From NCBI RefSeq assembly GCF_014303395.1, contig NZ_CP060298.1, positions 3,367,001 to 3,431,000 of the forward strand: 64,000 nt of DNA. Direction: 5' to 3'. Source of the DNA: Nakamurella sp. PAMC28650 (lineage in GTDB: Bacteria > Actinomycetota > Actinomycetes > Mycobacteriales > Nakamurellaceae). Both the position numbers and the translations under genes were made by a program. Positions 31,213-41,500 of this stretch are shown here, one piece after another. The number at the start of each line of letters is the position of its first letter. Within the stretch, counting starts at the first letter, position 1. The notes under the pieces were generated by a model that saw nothing but the letters and a program-made list of their open reading frames with translations, was not told where the DNA came from and did no database searches.

Positions 31213-31460
31213 GACGTCACCCCGCACCTGTGGTCGCCACGCCACACCTCCCGGATCACAACGAGCGGGTGCTCGGTGACGACAGGGGGTGCTCGGTGAC
31301 GAGAGGGGGTGCCGGACGCCACGCCGCACCTGTTGGGGTCACGCCGCAGCTGTGGTCGCCACGCCACACCTGTGGTCGCCACGCCACACCTCCCGGATCA
31401 CAACGAGCGGGTGCTCGGTGACGAGAGGGGGTGCTCCGTGACGACAGCAGGTGCTCGGGG
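31213..31460. repeat. Mosaic intergenic tandem repeat between imuA' and imuB
   Basis: The 363-nt gap 31195-31557 holds no gene but a block of about 12 units of 19-22 bp in two families: A (consensus TCGCCACGCCACACCTGTGG) and B (consensus TGACGAGAGGGGGTGCTCGG). Order: A2 B3 A4 B3. A 58-bp stretch is duplicated exactly at 31225-31282 and 31367-31424 (offset 142 bp). Reading frames stay open through it by chance of unit length, but there is no ribosome binding site or family. It is not a CRISPR array (no constant repeat with unique spacers). The block ends before the -35 of imuB. Confidence 0.85.
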
Positions 31461-31465
31461 CTCTC

Positions 31466-31495
31466 TTGTCGACTGTCGGACCCCTGATCTACTCT
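31466..31495 (+). promoter_or_regulatory. Promoter of imuB-dnaE2
   Basis: TTGTCG (31466-31471) and TACTCT (31490-31495) with an 18-bp spacer. The last base of the -10 is the first base of the SOS box, the same arrangement as at imuA'. Confidence 0.65.
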
Positions 31496-31510
31496 CGAAC
31501 AAAGGTTCGA
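31495..31510. promoter_or_regulatory. LexA (SOS) box of imuB-dnaE2
   Basis: TCGAAC-AAAG-GTTCGA, a second perfect SOS box, 47 bp before the imuB ATG. Confidence 0.9.
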
Positions 31511-31557
31511 TGACGTGCTGATTCGGCGGGATCTTCGATGTTTCCGAGGGAGATGTG

Positions 31558-33183
31558 ATGGGTGATACGGCTGTGTCTGGTGTGACTCAGGAGGCAAAGG
31601 CGCCACCCGATCGCGCCCGCACGCTGGTGATCTGGTGTCCGGACTGGCCTGCGGTGGCCGGTGCACGGCAGGCGGGGAAGCCTGCATCGGATCCGGTGGC
31701 CGTCTTCCACGCCAACCGGGTCCAGACGTGCACGGCAGCGGCGAGGGCCGAGGGCATCAGGGTCGGTCAGCGCAGGCGGGACGCCCAGTCCCGCTGCCCG
31801 GAGCTGTTGGTGCTCAAGGCGGACGAGGATCGTGATGCCCGACTGTTCGAGCCGGTGGTCACCGCGGTCGAATCGGTGGCTCCGGGGGTGGAGATCCTCC
31901 GGCCGGGGATGATCGCCTGCTCCGCGCGGGGCCCGGCACGGTTCTTCGGGAACGAGACCGCCGCTGCCGAGCGAATCGTCGACATCGTCGAGGCCCTCGA
32001 CGTCGAATGTTCCGTCGGTATCGCGGACTCGCTCTCGGTGGCGGTGCTGGCCGCCCGGCAGGTGAGGATCGTGCCGACCGGCGGTGATGGTGCGTTCTGT
32101 GCCGGGCTGCCGATCTCCGAGCTGGCCAGGGACCCGGCCATCTCCCCGCCGGACCGGATGGAACTGGTGGATCTACTGGTCCGCCTCGGCATCACCACTG
32201 CTGGGGCCTTCGCGGCATTGCCGGACGTCAAGGTGGCCACCCGGTTCGGAACGGATGCGGTGGTCGCGCACCGACTGGCCAAAGGGCTTGCGGAGCGGGG
32301 GATGTCACGACGGATCATTCCCGAGGAGCTGGCCGTCGAGCAGTCGTTCGACCCGTCGCTGGAGCGGGTCGATTCGGCCGCTTTCGCAGCCAGGGCGCTG
32401 GCCGAGCGGTTGCACGCCCGGCTGGCCGACGCCGGACTGGCCTGTACCCGGCTGGCGATCAGCGCGAAGACCGATCGGGGAGGGGAGCTGACCCGGATCT
32501 GGCGTTGCGCCCGGCCACTGACCGCGGCGGCGACCGCCGACCGGTTGCGGTGGCAGCTCGACGGATGGTTGACCGCCGGCCGCACCGCCGCCGCGCATGG
32601 CCCAGGGGGCATCACCCTGCTCCGGCTCGAACCGATGGAGGCGATCGGTGCGGGCCTGGTGCAGTACGGGCTCTGGGGGTCGGACGGTCAGGACGATCAA
32701 CGGGCCGGGTGGTCCTTCGCCAGGGTCCAGGGCCTGCTCGGCCCCGAGTCGGTGCTCTCGCCGGTGCGTTCCGGTGGCCGTGGCCCCATCGAGCGGATCA
32801 CCCTGCTGCCGTGGGGTGAGGAGAAGGTGCCGGCCCGTGATCCGGCCGCACCATGGCCGGGAGCCCTGCCGTCCCCGTCCCCGGCCCGTCTGCCGACGAC
32901 CGAGATCTCGGTGACGATGCTCGACGAGTACGGGGCACCGGTCGGCATCAGCGACAGAGGACTGCTCAGCGGTATGCCGGCCCGGCTGCACGGTGGTCAG
33001 CTCGATACGTCCTGGATCCGGAGCTGGGCCGGTCCCTGGTTGCTGGACGAGCGATGGTGGTCCTCGCCGGTGAGCACGCCGCCCAGACACCGGGCCCGGC
33101 TGCAGGTCCTGCCCGACGCCGGTCCGGCGATGCTGTTGCTGTTCGGGATCGACGGCTGGCAGATCGAGGGGGTGTACGACTGA
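31558..33183 (+). CDS. imuB: ImuB, catalytically dead Y-family polymerase adaptor
   Basis: 541-aa Y-family DNA polymerase homologue acting as hub of the mutasome. The palm motif that normally reads VDMDAFFA is here WCPDWPAVA and the SIDE motif is replaced by CSAR, so the catalytic carboxylates are lost, as in known ImuB proteins. A probable sliding-clamp-binding motif QYGLWG lies in the C-terminal half (about residue 370), comparable to the clamp motif of mycobacterial ImuB. The ATG at 31558 has GAGGGAG at 6 nt; GTG 31555 is possible. Its stop shares one base with the dnaE2 ATG. Confidence 0.92.
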   Translation: MGDTAVSGVTQEAKAPPDRARTLVIWCPDWPAVAGARQAGKPASDPVAVFHANRVQTCTAAARAEGIRVGQRRRDAQSRCPELLVLKADEDRDARLFEPVVTAVESVAPGVEILRPGMIACSARGPARFFGNETAAAERIVDIVEALDVECSVGIADSLSVAVLAARQVRIVPTGGDGAFCAGLPISELARDPAISPPDRMELVDLLVRLGITTAGAFAALPDVKVATRFGTDAVVAHRLAKGLAERGMSRRIIPEELAVEQSFDPSLERVDSAAFAARALAERLHARLADAGLACTRLAISAKTDRGGELTRIWRCARPLTAAATADRLRWQLDGWLTAGRTAAAHGPGGITLLRLEPMEAIGAGLVQYGLWGSDGQDDQRAGWSFARVQGLLGPESVLSPVRSGGRGPIERITLLPWGEEKVPARDPAAPWPGALPSPSPARLPTTEISVTMLDEYGAPVGISDRGLLSGMPARLHGGQLDTSWIRSWAGPWLLDERWWSSPVSTPPRHRARLQVLPDAGPAMLLLFGIDGWQIEGVYD

Positions 33184-36100
33184 TGGGCTGGTCGAACCCA
33201 CCGGTGCCGTGGCGGGAACTGGAACGCGCGCTCTCCGGCCTCCCCCCGTTGGAAGGCAGGGGCCCGCCGGCGACGGTCAGCCGAATCTCCGGGACCGCCG
33301 ATCTCGCCCCGATCCAGCAGCCGGTCCGGCGTCGACCCGAGATCGTCGTGCCCTACGCCGAGTTGCACTGCCACTCGGCGTTCAGTTTCCTGGACGGCGC
33401 GTCCACCCCGGAATCGCTTGCGGTGGAGGCGGCCCAGCTGGGGCTGGAGGCGTTGGCCCTCACCGATCACGACGGCTTCTACGGTGTGGTGCGTTTCGCC
33501 GAGGCGGCGAAGGACGTCGGTCTCCGCACCCTCTACGGCGCCGAGCTGTCGCTGGAGCTGCCGACCGGGCAGCTCGGTGTGCCGGATCCGGTCGGTCGCC
33601 ACCTGCTGGTGCTGGCCCGCGGCCAGGAGGGGTACCGCCGGTTGGCGCAGCAGATCAGCAAGGCTCAGCTTGAGGGCGGCGAGAAAGGCCGTCCTGTCTA
33701 CGATCTCGACGATCTGGCCCAGGCTTCGGACGATCAGTGGTTGATCCTCACCGGCTGTCGCAAAGGCAGTGTCCGGAGGGCTCTGGCCCTGGGCGGCCCG
33801 GCGCTGGCCGAGCTGGAGATCCGCCGTCTGATGGATCGGTTCGGGCGGAACAACGTCGTCGTCGAACTGAGCAACCACCAGCAACCCACCGACGACGAGG
33901 ACAACGACGAACTGGCCGTACTGGCCGGCTCCCTCGGCCTCGAGGTGGTCGCCACCACCGGAGCGCACTACGCCCTTCCCCGGGGGCACCGTCTCGGTAC
34001 GGCGATGGCTGCGGTCCGGGCCCGGCGAAGTCTGGACGAGGCGGATCCGTATCTGCCCGCCGGGCCGGCGGCGCACCTGCGATCCGGCGCGGAGATGGCC
34101 ACTCTGTTCGCCAGATACCCGACCGCGGTGCAGAACTCGACGAGGTTCGGACGGGAGTGCGCGTTCGACCTGATGCTGGTCGCCCCGCAGCTGCCGCCGT
34201 TCGACGTGCCGCCCGGTCACGACGAGAACAGCCACCTGCGGGTGCTGACGATGGTCGGGGCCGCCGGCCGGTACGGCTCACCCGAGCTTCGCCCCGACGC
34301 CTACGCGCAGATCGAGAAAGAGTTGCGCATCATCGAAAATCTGCATTTCCCGGGGTATTTCCTCATCGTGCACGACATCGTCGATTTCTGCCGACGTCAG
34401 GAGATCCTTTGCCAGGGAAGAGGTTCGGCGGCGAATTCGGCAGTCTGCTATGCGTTGGGCATCACCGCGGTCGACGCGGTCAAGTACGGGCTGCTCTTCG
34501 AGCGGTTCCTCGCCCCGGAGCGTGACGGGCCGCCGGACATCGACGTCGACATCGAGTCCGACCGCCGGGAGGAGGTCATCCAGCACGTCTACCAGAAGTA
34601 CGGCCGGGAGAGGGCGGCACAGGTGGCCAACGTCAACACCTTCCGCGCGCGAATGGCAGTGCGGGACATGGCCAAGGCGATGGGCCATTCCCCCGGACAG
34701 CAGGACGCCTACTCCAAAAAGCTCGACGGCTGGGTCCCGCTGGCCCAACAGGAAGAGACCGAGCACGCCATCCCGGCCGATGTACTGGCGTTGGCTGCCC
34801 AGATCCAGGACTACCCGAGGCATCTCGGGATCCACTCCGGTGGCATGGTGATCTGCGACCGACCCGTCGGGGAGGTCTGCCCGGTCGAGTGGGGGCGAAA
34901 GCCGAACCGGTCGGTGCTGCAGTGGGACAAGGACGACTGCGCGACGATCGGGCTGGTCAAGTTCGACCTGCTGGGCCTGGGCATGCTGTCGGCGCTGCAC
35001 TATGCGGTGGATCTGGTGCGCGAGCACGAGAACATCGAGGTGGATTTCGCCCAGCTCGATCTCGAGGAACCGGCGGTCTACGAGATGCTGCGCCGGGCGG
35101 ACTCGGTCGGCGTCTTCCAGGTCGAGTCCCGCGCGCAGATGGCGACCTTGCCGCGGCTCAAGCCACGCACCTTCTACGACCTGGTGGTGGAGGTCGCGCT
35201 CATTCGTCCCGGCCCCATCCAGGGCGGTTCGGTACATCCGTACATCAGGCGTCGCAACGGGCTGGAGCCGGTCGTCTACGACCACCCGGTGATGGAGCGT
35301 TCACTGTCCAAGACCCTCGGCATCCCGCTGTTCCAGGAACAGCTGATGCAGCTCGCCGTCGACGTCGCCGGCTTCGACGCCGGTGAGGCCGACCAGCTCA
35401 GGAGGGCGATGGGGGCCAAGAGATCCAGCGCCAAGATGGAGAAGATGAAGACCCGGCTCTACGACGGGATGCAGCACCTGCACGGGATCACCGGCGCGGC
35501 CGCCGACCGCATCTACGAGCGGCTGCTGGCCTTCGCCAACTTCGGGTTCGCCGAGTCGCACGCCCTCTCCTTCGCCGCGCTGGTCTTCTACTCCTCGTGG
35601 CTCAAGCTGCACCACCCCGCAGCATTCACCGCCGCACTGCTGCGGGCCCAGCCGATGGGCTTCTACTCACCGCAGTCGCTGGTCGCCGACGCCCGGCGGC
35701 ACGGCGTCAGCATCCGCCGGCCCGACATCAATCTCTCGGGAGCGCAGGCCGGGCTGGAGCCGGGGCCGGGGGGCCGGCCGGCGATCAGGCTCGGGCTGGC
35801 CGGTATCAGGACGATGGGCACCGAGGTGGCCGACCGGATCGTCGCGGCCCGGCCGGCCGCCGGTTACCGCGACATCGACGAGCTGACCAGAGCGATCACC
35901 CTGAGCACCCCGGAGGCCGAGGCGTTGGCCACCTCCGGAGCGCTGGACGCGCTCACCCTCCAGGGCGAGAAACCGAACGGCAAGGACCGACGACGGGCGC
36001 TCTGGGCGGTGGGCGCGGCGGCGGGGGAGCGTACCGGGACCCTCCCGGGCTCCATGGTCGGGCTCGATGCGCCGTCCTTGCCGGGGATGAGCGAGATCGA

Positions 36101-36500
36101 GCTGACGGTCGCCGATCTGTGGGCCACCGGGATCTCGCCGGAGGCATACCCGACCGAGTTCTCGCGGGAGAAGCTGGACGAGCTTGGGGTGATCTCGGCC
36201 AAGGGCCTGGCGGACGTCCCCCACGGCACCAGGGTCTTGGTGGCCGGGATGGTGACGCACCGCCAACGCCCGGCCACCGCGTCCGGGATCATCTTCATCA
36301 ACCTGGAGGACGAGTCGGGGATGATCAACGTCGTCTGTTCGACCGGGTTCTGGTCGAAGTACCGCAAGGTTGCGCGGGGATCGACATCGCTTCTGGTCAG
36401 AGGGATGCTGGAACGGCAGGGGGCGGCTTTCTCGGTGCTGGCCGAACGTATCGCCACCCTCGATCTGGTCGCCTCGACGCCTTCCCGGGATTTCCGGTGA
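33183..36500 (+). CDS. dnaE2: Error-prone DNA polymerase DnaE2 (ImuC)
   Basis: SOS-induced C-family polymerase for translesion synthesis, 1105 aa. PHP domain (ELHCHSAFSFLDGAS; ALTDHDGFYG), palm with CQGRGSAANSAVCYALG and the catalytic Asp cluster in PPDIDVDIESDRRE, fingers LKPRTFYDLVVEVALIRPGP, and C-terminal OB domain (VLVAGMVTHRQRPATASG). Shorter than DnaE1 and with the DnaE2-type N-terminus. TGATG coupling to imuB places it under the SOS promoter at 31466. It should depend on ImuB for clamp access, as in M. tuberculosis. Confidence 0.95.
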   Translation: MGWSNPPVPWRELERALSGLPPLEGRGPPATVSRISGTADLAPIQQPVRRRPEIVVPYAELHCHSAFSFLDGASTPESLAVEAAQLGLEALALTDHDGFYGVVRFAEAAKDVGLRTLYGAELSLELPTGQLGVPDPVGRHLLVLARGQEGYRRLAQQISKAQLEGGEKGRPVYDLDDLAQASDDQWLILTGCRKGSVRRALALGGPALAELEIRRLMDRFGRNNVVVELSNHQQPTDDEDNDELAVLAGSLGLEVVATTGAHYALPRGHRLGTAMAAVRARRSLDEADPYLPAGPAAHLRSGAEMATLFARYPTAVQNSTRFGRECAFDLMLVAPQLPPFDVPPGHDENSHLRVLTMVGAAGRYGSPELRPDAYAQIEKELRIIENLHFPGYFLIVHDIVDFCRRQEILCQGRGSAANSAVCYALGITAVDAVKYGLLFERFLAPERDGPPDIDVDIESDRREEVIQHVYQKYGRERAAQVANVNTFRARMAVRDMAKAMGHSPGQQDAYSKKLDGWVPLAQQEETEHAIPADVLALAAQIQDYPRHLGIHSGGMVICDRPVGEVCPVEWGRKPNRSVLQWDKDDCATIGLVKFDLLGLGMLSALHYAVDLVREHENIEVDFAQLDLEEPAVYEMLRRADSVGVFQVESRAQMATLPRLKPRTFYDLVVEVALIRPGPIQGGSVHPYIRRRNGLEPVVYDHPVMERSLSKTLGIPLFQEQLMQLAVDVAGFDAGEADQLRRAMGAKRSSAKMEKMKTRLYDGMQHLHGITGAAADRIYERLLAFANFGFAESHALSFAALVFYSSWLKLHHPAAFTAALLRAQPMGFYSPQSLVADARRHGVSIRRPDINLSGAQAGLEPGPGGRPAIRLGLAGIRTMGTEVADRIVAARPAAGYRDIDELTRAITLSTPEAEALATSGALDALTLQGEKPNGKDRRRALWAVGAAAGERTGTLPGSMVGLDAPSLPGMSEIELTVADLWATGISPEAYPTEFSREKLDELGVISAKGLADVPHGTRVLVAGMVTHRQRPATASGIIFINLEDESGMINVVCSTGFWSKYRKVARGSTSLLVRGMLERQGAAFSVLAERIATLDLVASTPSRDFR

Positions 36501-36524
36501 GCGCCGTCTGGCACGATCACCACC

Positions 36525-37019
36525 ATGAGCGAGGTGTTCGAACGTGCGTCGGTTTCCCTGGTCCTGGCGGACTATGCGGTGGCCGATCAGCTGGGAAAGC
36601 TCCAGATGGTCGGCGGCGGACTGCAGATCGTCGGCCGCGACCACGCCAAGGGCATCTCGTCCGCCTTCGCGCTCGTCGTCTCCCTGGACTTCCCGCCGGA
36701 GGTCTTCAACGAGCAGTACGCCTTCGAAGTGGTGCTGGAGGACACTTTCGGCTCGCCGGTGGAGCTGACCGCCGGGGGAGCCGGCGTGATGAGGTTCGGC
36801 CAGACCCTGCAGGTCGAGGAGCCCAACTTCCGCGGCAACGGCGTCCCGCGCCGCGCCCTTCCGGCCCGATCCCACGTGGTGCTCTACTTCAACACCGGCC
36901 TCCCGCTGCCGGCCGGTGGGGTACTGGTCTGGCGGGCCAGCATCGACGGCGAATCGCGACCCGACTGGACGCTGTCCTTCTTCGTCCCTGCGCCGCCCGC
37001 CGGACCGGTCCTCGGCTGA
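36525..37019 (+). CDS. Hypothetical protein, DUF6941-like
   Basis: 164-aa probably cytoplasmic beta-rich protein. The N-terminal pattern VSLVLADYAVADQLGKLQMVGGG and later FNTGLPLPAGGVLVWRASIDGE resemble the DUF6941 family (assignment from memory, moderate). No enzyme motifs. It sits 24 bp after dnaE2 and 1 bp before xth, so it may be co-transcribed with either; a weak CACGAT box lies 7 nt before its ATG. Confidence 0.65.
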   Translation: MSEVFERASVSLVLADYAVADQLGKLQMVGGGLQIVGRDHAKGISSAFALVVSLDFPPEVFNEQYAFEVVLEDTFGSPVELTAGGAGVMRFGQTLQVEEPNFRGNGVPRRALPARSHVVLYFNTGLPLPAGGVLVWRASIDGESRPDWTLSFFVPAPPAGPVLG

Positions 37020-37020
37020 C

Positions 37021-37809
37021 ATGAAATTCGCCACCTGGAACATCAACTCCGTCCGGGCTCGTCAGGACCGTCTGCTGGCCTTCCTGGAACGGTCCGACGT
37101 GGACGTGCTGGCGGTCCAGGAGACCAAGGCCACCGACGAGCAATTCCCGACCGCGGCGCTGGCCGCGCTCGGCTACGACGTTGCCCACCATGGGTTCTCG
37201 CAGTGGAACGGCGTCGCACTGATCTCCCGGGTCGGGATCGAGAACGTACGGCGCGGCTTCCCGGGGATGCCGACGTTCGGCGAACCCCCGGAGTCCGAGG
37301 CCAGGGCCATCGGAGCGACCTGCGGCGGGATCGACCTCTGGAGCCTCTACGTGCCCAATGGTCGGGGTCTGGACGACCCGCACTACGACTACAAGCTGGA
37401 GTGGTTGGCCGCACTGGCCTGGTTCACCACCGGCGAGCTGACGGCGGATCCGCAGCAACAGCTCGCCCTCTGCGGCGACTTCAACATCGCGCCGCAGGAC
37501 GAGGACGTCTGGGACATGGCGGCCTTCGACGGCAGTACCCATGTCAGTGCAGCGGAGCGGACGGCGTTCGGAAACCTCCTCGACAGCGGCCTTTCCGACG
37601 TGGTGCGCCCGCTGCTTCCGGGCCCGGGGGTGTACACCTATTGGGATTATCAACGGCTCCGATTTGCCAGGAGGGAAGGCATGCGGATCGACTTCGCCCT
37701 CGCGTCGGCGGCGCTGGCCCGGCGCGTCACCGGTGCCGTCATCGACCGCCAGGAACGCAAGGGCAAGGGCGCGTCCGACCATGCACCGGTGATCGTGGAA
37801 CTCGCATGA
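37021..37809 (+). CDS. xth: Exodeoxyribonuclease III (AP endonuclease)
   Basis: 262-aa Mg-dependent EEP-fold nuclease for base-excision repair. Motifs: ATWNINSVRAR, LAVQETKATD (metal-binding Glu), VPNGRGLDDP, LCGDFNIAPQDEDVWD, YTYWDYQ, RIDFALAS and the catalytic His in GASDHAPVIVEL. Begins 1 bp after the upstream stop and overlaps the amidotransferase start (ATGA). Proximity to dnaE2 suggests a DNA-repair neighbourhood, though no SOS box precedes it. Confidence 0.95.
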   Translation: MKFATWNINSVRARQDRLLAFLERSDVDVLAVQETKATDEQFPTAALAALGYDVAHHGFSQWNGVALISRVGIENVRRGFPGMPTFGEPPESEARAIGATCGGIDLWSLYVPNGRGLDDPHYDYKLEWLAALAWFTTGELTADPQQQLALCGDFNIAPQDEDVWDMAAFDGSTHVSAAERTAFGNLLDSGLSDVVRPLLPGPGVYTYWDYQRLRFARREGMRIDFALASAALARRVTGAVIDRQERKGKGASDHAPVIVELA

Positions 37810-38552
37810 CCCGCATCCTGGTCCTCGAACACGACGCCTCCGACCCGCTGCTGCGGATGGCGGACTGGTTGGCCGATGCCGGCGCGGAGGTGCGGGTGCT
37901 GCAGCTGCACGCGGGCGACCCGGTGCCGCCGGACCTGACCGGTTACGACGCGCTGATCAGCCTGGGCGGCGAGATGGGCGCCCACGACGACGACATCGCC
38001 CCGTGGCTGCCGGCGGCGCGGGATCTGCTGGCCACGGCGGTCGCGGCCCGGACGCCCACCCTGGGCGTGTGCCTGGGGTCGCAACTACTGGCCGTCGCCA
38101 CCGGTGGCACGGTCACGATCGGCGTCGACGGGCCGGAGATCGGGGCCTACCTGACCGCGAAACGCGATGCGTCGGAGAGCGATCCGCTGTTCGACGCGCT
38201 GCCGATGACGCCCGACGTCATGCAGTACCACTACGACGTCGTGTCGAGCCTGCCTCCGGGGGCGGTGCTGCTGCTGTCCTCGACCGGCTATCCGCACCAG
38301 GCCTGGCGGATCGGTCCGGCGGCGTGGGGGCTGCAGTTCCACATCGAGCCGGGCGCGGAGGACCTGCGCGCCTGGGGCCGGAGCGAGGGCCGCGAACCGG
38401 TGGGCCGGCTGGGGCCGGTGCTGGACCTCGCGGAGGAGACCATGGGCGAGGTGTGGCGGGACTTCACCGCCCGATTCGTGGCCTTCGCGGCCGAGCGGGA
38501 GAAGCCGGACATCGCCCTGCTCGGCCGGCGTCTGCCGCTGGACGGCTCGTGA
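37806..38552 (+). CDS. Class I glutamine amidotransferase-like protein
   Basis: 248 aa, GMP-synthase-like GATase fold. ISLGGEMGAHDDD near residue 60, nucleophile Cys in LGVCLGSQLLA, and a His/Glu pair in WGLQFHIEPGAE. Stand-alone members of this group occur in several amine-metabolism contexts, but the partner here is unknown. Overlapping ATGA/GTGA junctions couple it to xth and glnE; a link to glnE suggests nitrogen metabolism. Confidence 0.85.
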   Translation: MTRILVLEHDASDPLLRMADWLADAGAEVRVLQLHAGDPVPPDLTGYDALISLGGEMGAHDDDIAPWLPAARDLLATAVAARTPTLGVCLGSQLLAVATGGTVTIGVDGPEIGAYLTAKRDASESDPLFDALPMTPDVMQYHYDVVSSLPPGAVLLLSSTGYPHQAWRIGPAAWGLQFHIEPGAEDLRAWGRSEGREPVGRLGPVLDLAEETMGEVWRDFTARFVAFAAEREKPDIALLGRRLPLDGS

Positions 38553-41500
38553 CCCGACCGGCGGCCAGGACGCTGGCCCGCTACGGCCTCGGCGACAACG
38601 ACCGGGTGGCAGCAGATCTGGCCGAGTTGGGACTGTCGGTCGACCATTCGGTCGCCACCGGGGCGCAGGACGTGATGGCTGCGCTGTCCCGCACCGGTCG
38701 GCCGGAGTTGGCCGTGCACGGTCTGGCCGCACTGGTCAAGGCCGCAGAGGACGGGCCGCAGATCCTGGCCGCGCTGCGGGAACTGCCGAGGTTCCGCGGC
38801 CGGTTGCTGGCCGTGCTCGGCGGGTCGACCGGACTGTCCGAACATCTGGCCGCCAACCCGACCCAGTGGCGACTGCTGCTGGCGGAGGCTACCCCGGGTG
38901 ACCTGATCAATTCCCGGAGCATGCAGGAGGTGCTGTTCCGTGCGGTCGGGATCGACCCGGCCGCCCCGCCGTGCACCGGTACCGACGGGGCAAGGGCCAC
39001 CGTCGTCGGCGGCAAGGCGGTGCTGGCCCTGCGGCGTGCCTACCGCTCCCAGTTGCTCATCATCGCTGCGCACGATCTGGCGCCCGCGGTGGAGTCATCG
39101 CTGCCGGTCACCGCGCTGCCGGCGGTCTGCCACGCGCTGTCCGACCTCGCCGACGCCAACCTGCAGGCCGGGCTGTCGGTGGCGGCCGCCGCGCTGCCGG
39201 CCGGAGCCGCCCCGGCCCGGCTGGCGATCATCGCGATGGGCAAGTGCGGCGCCAAGGAACTGAACTACCTGTCCGACGTTGACGTCATCTTCGCCGCGGA
39301 GCACCCGGCGGGCGTCGACGGGGACGACGCCCGGATGCTCGCCACCGCAACGAATCTCGCCGCCGGGATGATGCGGATCTGCGGACAGGCGGCCTGGGAG
39401 GTGGATGCGGCGCTGCGCCCGGAGGGCAAGGCGGGTGCGCTGGTCCGGACGCCGGCCAGCCACACCGCGTACTACCGGCGCTGGGCGCACACCTGGGAGT
39501 TCCAGGCGTTGCTCAAGGCCCGACCGGCTGCTGGCGATCCCGAGGTGGGCAGGGCTTTCACCGACATGACCGCGGCCGGTGTGTGGAGTGCGGCCGGACG
39601 CGACTCCTTCGTCGACGACGTCCAGGCCATGCGCCGGCGTGTGGAGGCAAACATCCCCGACGACATCAAGGACAAGGAACTCAAGCTCGGGGCCGGCGGT
39701 CTGCGGGACGTCGAGTTCGCCGTGCAACTGCTGCAGCTGGTGCACGGACGGACCGATGCGGACCTGCGATTGCCCGGCACCCTGATGGCCCTGCGGTCGC
39801 TGATCCGCGGCGGCTACGTCGGACGGTCCGACGGCGCCGAGATGGCCGCCGCCTACACCTTTCTCCGTCGCGCCGAGCACCGACTCCAGTTGCAGCGACT
39901 GCGCCGCACCCACCTGCTGCCGGAGGACGAGGCGGATCTGGAGTGGCTGGCCAGGGCCGACGGCTACGCACCGACCGGCACCTCCTCGGCGGCCGAGGTG
40001 TTCACCGCCGATCGCACCCGGCACAGCGCGACGGTCCGCCGACTGCACGAGAAGCTCTTCTACCGCCCGCTGCTGCACGCCGTCGCCGCCGTGCCGAGCG
40101 AGGAGATGCGGCTCACCCCGGAGGCGGCCACCACCCGGATGGCGGCGCTGGGTTTCCGCAGCCCCGACTCGGCCCTGCGTCATCTGCGCGCGCTGACCTC
40201 GGGCGTCAGCCGTCGCGCCGCCATCCAGCGCACCCTGCTGCCGGTGCTGCTCGACACCTTCGCGAGCAGTCCGGATCCCGACGCCGGGTTGCTGTCCTAC
40301 CGGCAGGTGTCCGAGGCGCTGGCGGACACGCCCTGGTACCTGCGTCTGCTCCGCGACGAAGGGCTGGTCGCGCAGCGCCTCGGCACGCTGCTCGGTGGAT
40401 CGAAGCTGATCGGGAACCTGTTGGTCCGGGCCCCGGAGGTGCTGCGACTGCTGGTCGATGACGTGTCGCTGCTCGAACCGGAGCCGGCCGACGTCCGGAT
40501 GGCGTTGCTGTCCCGGTCCAAGCGGGCCGGTACCGCGCAGGAGACGGTGGACGCCGCGCGGTCGGCCCGCCGTCATGAGATGTTGCGCCTGGCCTGCGGG
40601 GACCTGCTGGGCCTGATCGACGTCACCGACATCATGGTGGGCCTGACGAGCGTGGCGGAGGCCTCGTTGCAGGCCGCCTACGACGCCTCTCTGTGGCAGG
40701 TGGCCTCCGAGCGGGGCGGCCGGGTCAGGGGCCGGCTCGCGGTGATCGGCATGGGCCGGCTGGGCGGGGCGGAGCTGAGCTACTCCTCCGACGCCGACGT
40801 CATGTACGTCGCCGAATCGCTCCCGGGGGAGGACCACCGCGGTGGCCTGGACGACATGAGCGCCGTCGCCGACCTGATGGCCAGATTCCTCGGACGCCCG
40901 ACCCCCGATCCGCCGCTGCTGGTGGACGCCAACCTCCGACCGGAAGGTCGGAACGGCCCGCTGGTCCGCACGCTGGATGCCTACCGGGCCTACTGGCACA
41001 AGTTCGCAGCACCCTGGGAGCGGCAGGCCCTGCTGCGTGCCAGGGCCATCGTCGGCGACCGGGAACTGGGTCGGGAATTCATCGCCGCGGCCGACGAGTT
41101 CCGTTACCCGCAGGGGGGTCTGGACGCCAAGGACGTCATCGAGATCAGGCGGATCAAGGCCAGGGTCGACGCCGAGCGGCTGCCTCGCGGCGCCGACCCG
41201 ACGACCCACACCAAGCTGGGTCGCGGCGGACTCTCGGACGTGGAGTGGACGGTGCAGCTGATCCAGCTGCAGCACGCCTACCAGGTACCGGGACTGCAGA
41301 CGACCCACACCCTCCCGGCCATCCTGGCCGCGGCCCAGGCCGGGATCATCTCCGATGCGGACGGCCAGGCGCTGCGCGGCGGCTGGCTGGAGGCGACCAG
41401 GACACGCAACGCCCTGATGCTCGTCCGCGGCAAACCCGAGGACCAGATCCCCTCGCACGGCCGGGAGCTGATGGGCATCGCCCGGGCCCTCGGCTACCCG

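Noticed and set aside
31213-31460. CRISPR-like array
   Set aside because: Units are contiguous 19-22 bp tandem copies of two sequences with no constant repeat separated by unique spacers, and no cas genes are present.
31230-31521. Open frames running through the imuA'-imuB repeat block
   Set aside because: They exist because the repeats lack stops in some frames; no ribosome binding site, no family and no plausible start.
36534-36545. Possible SOS box at the DUF6941-like gene (GTTCGAAC)
   Set aside because: Only one half-site core without the N4-spaced partner; it lies inside the coding sequence.
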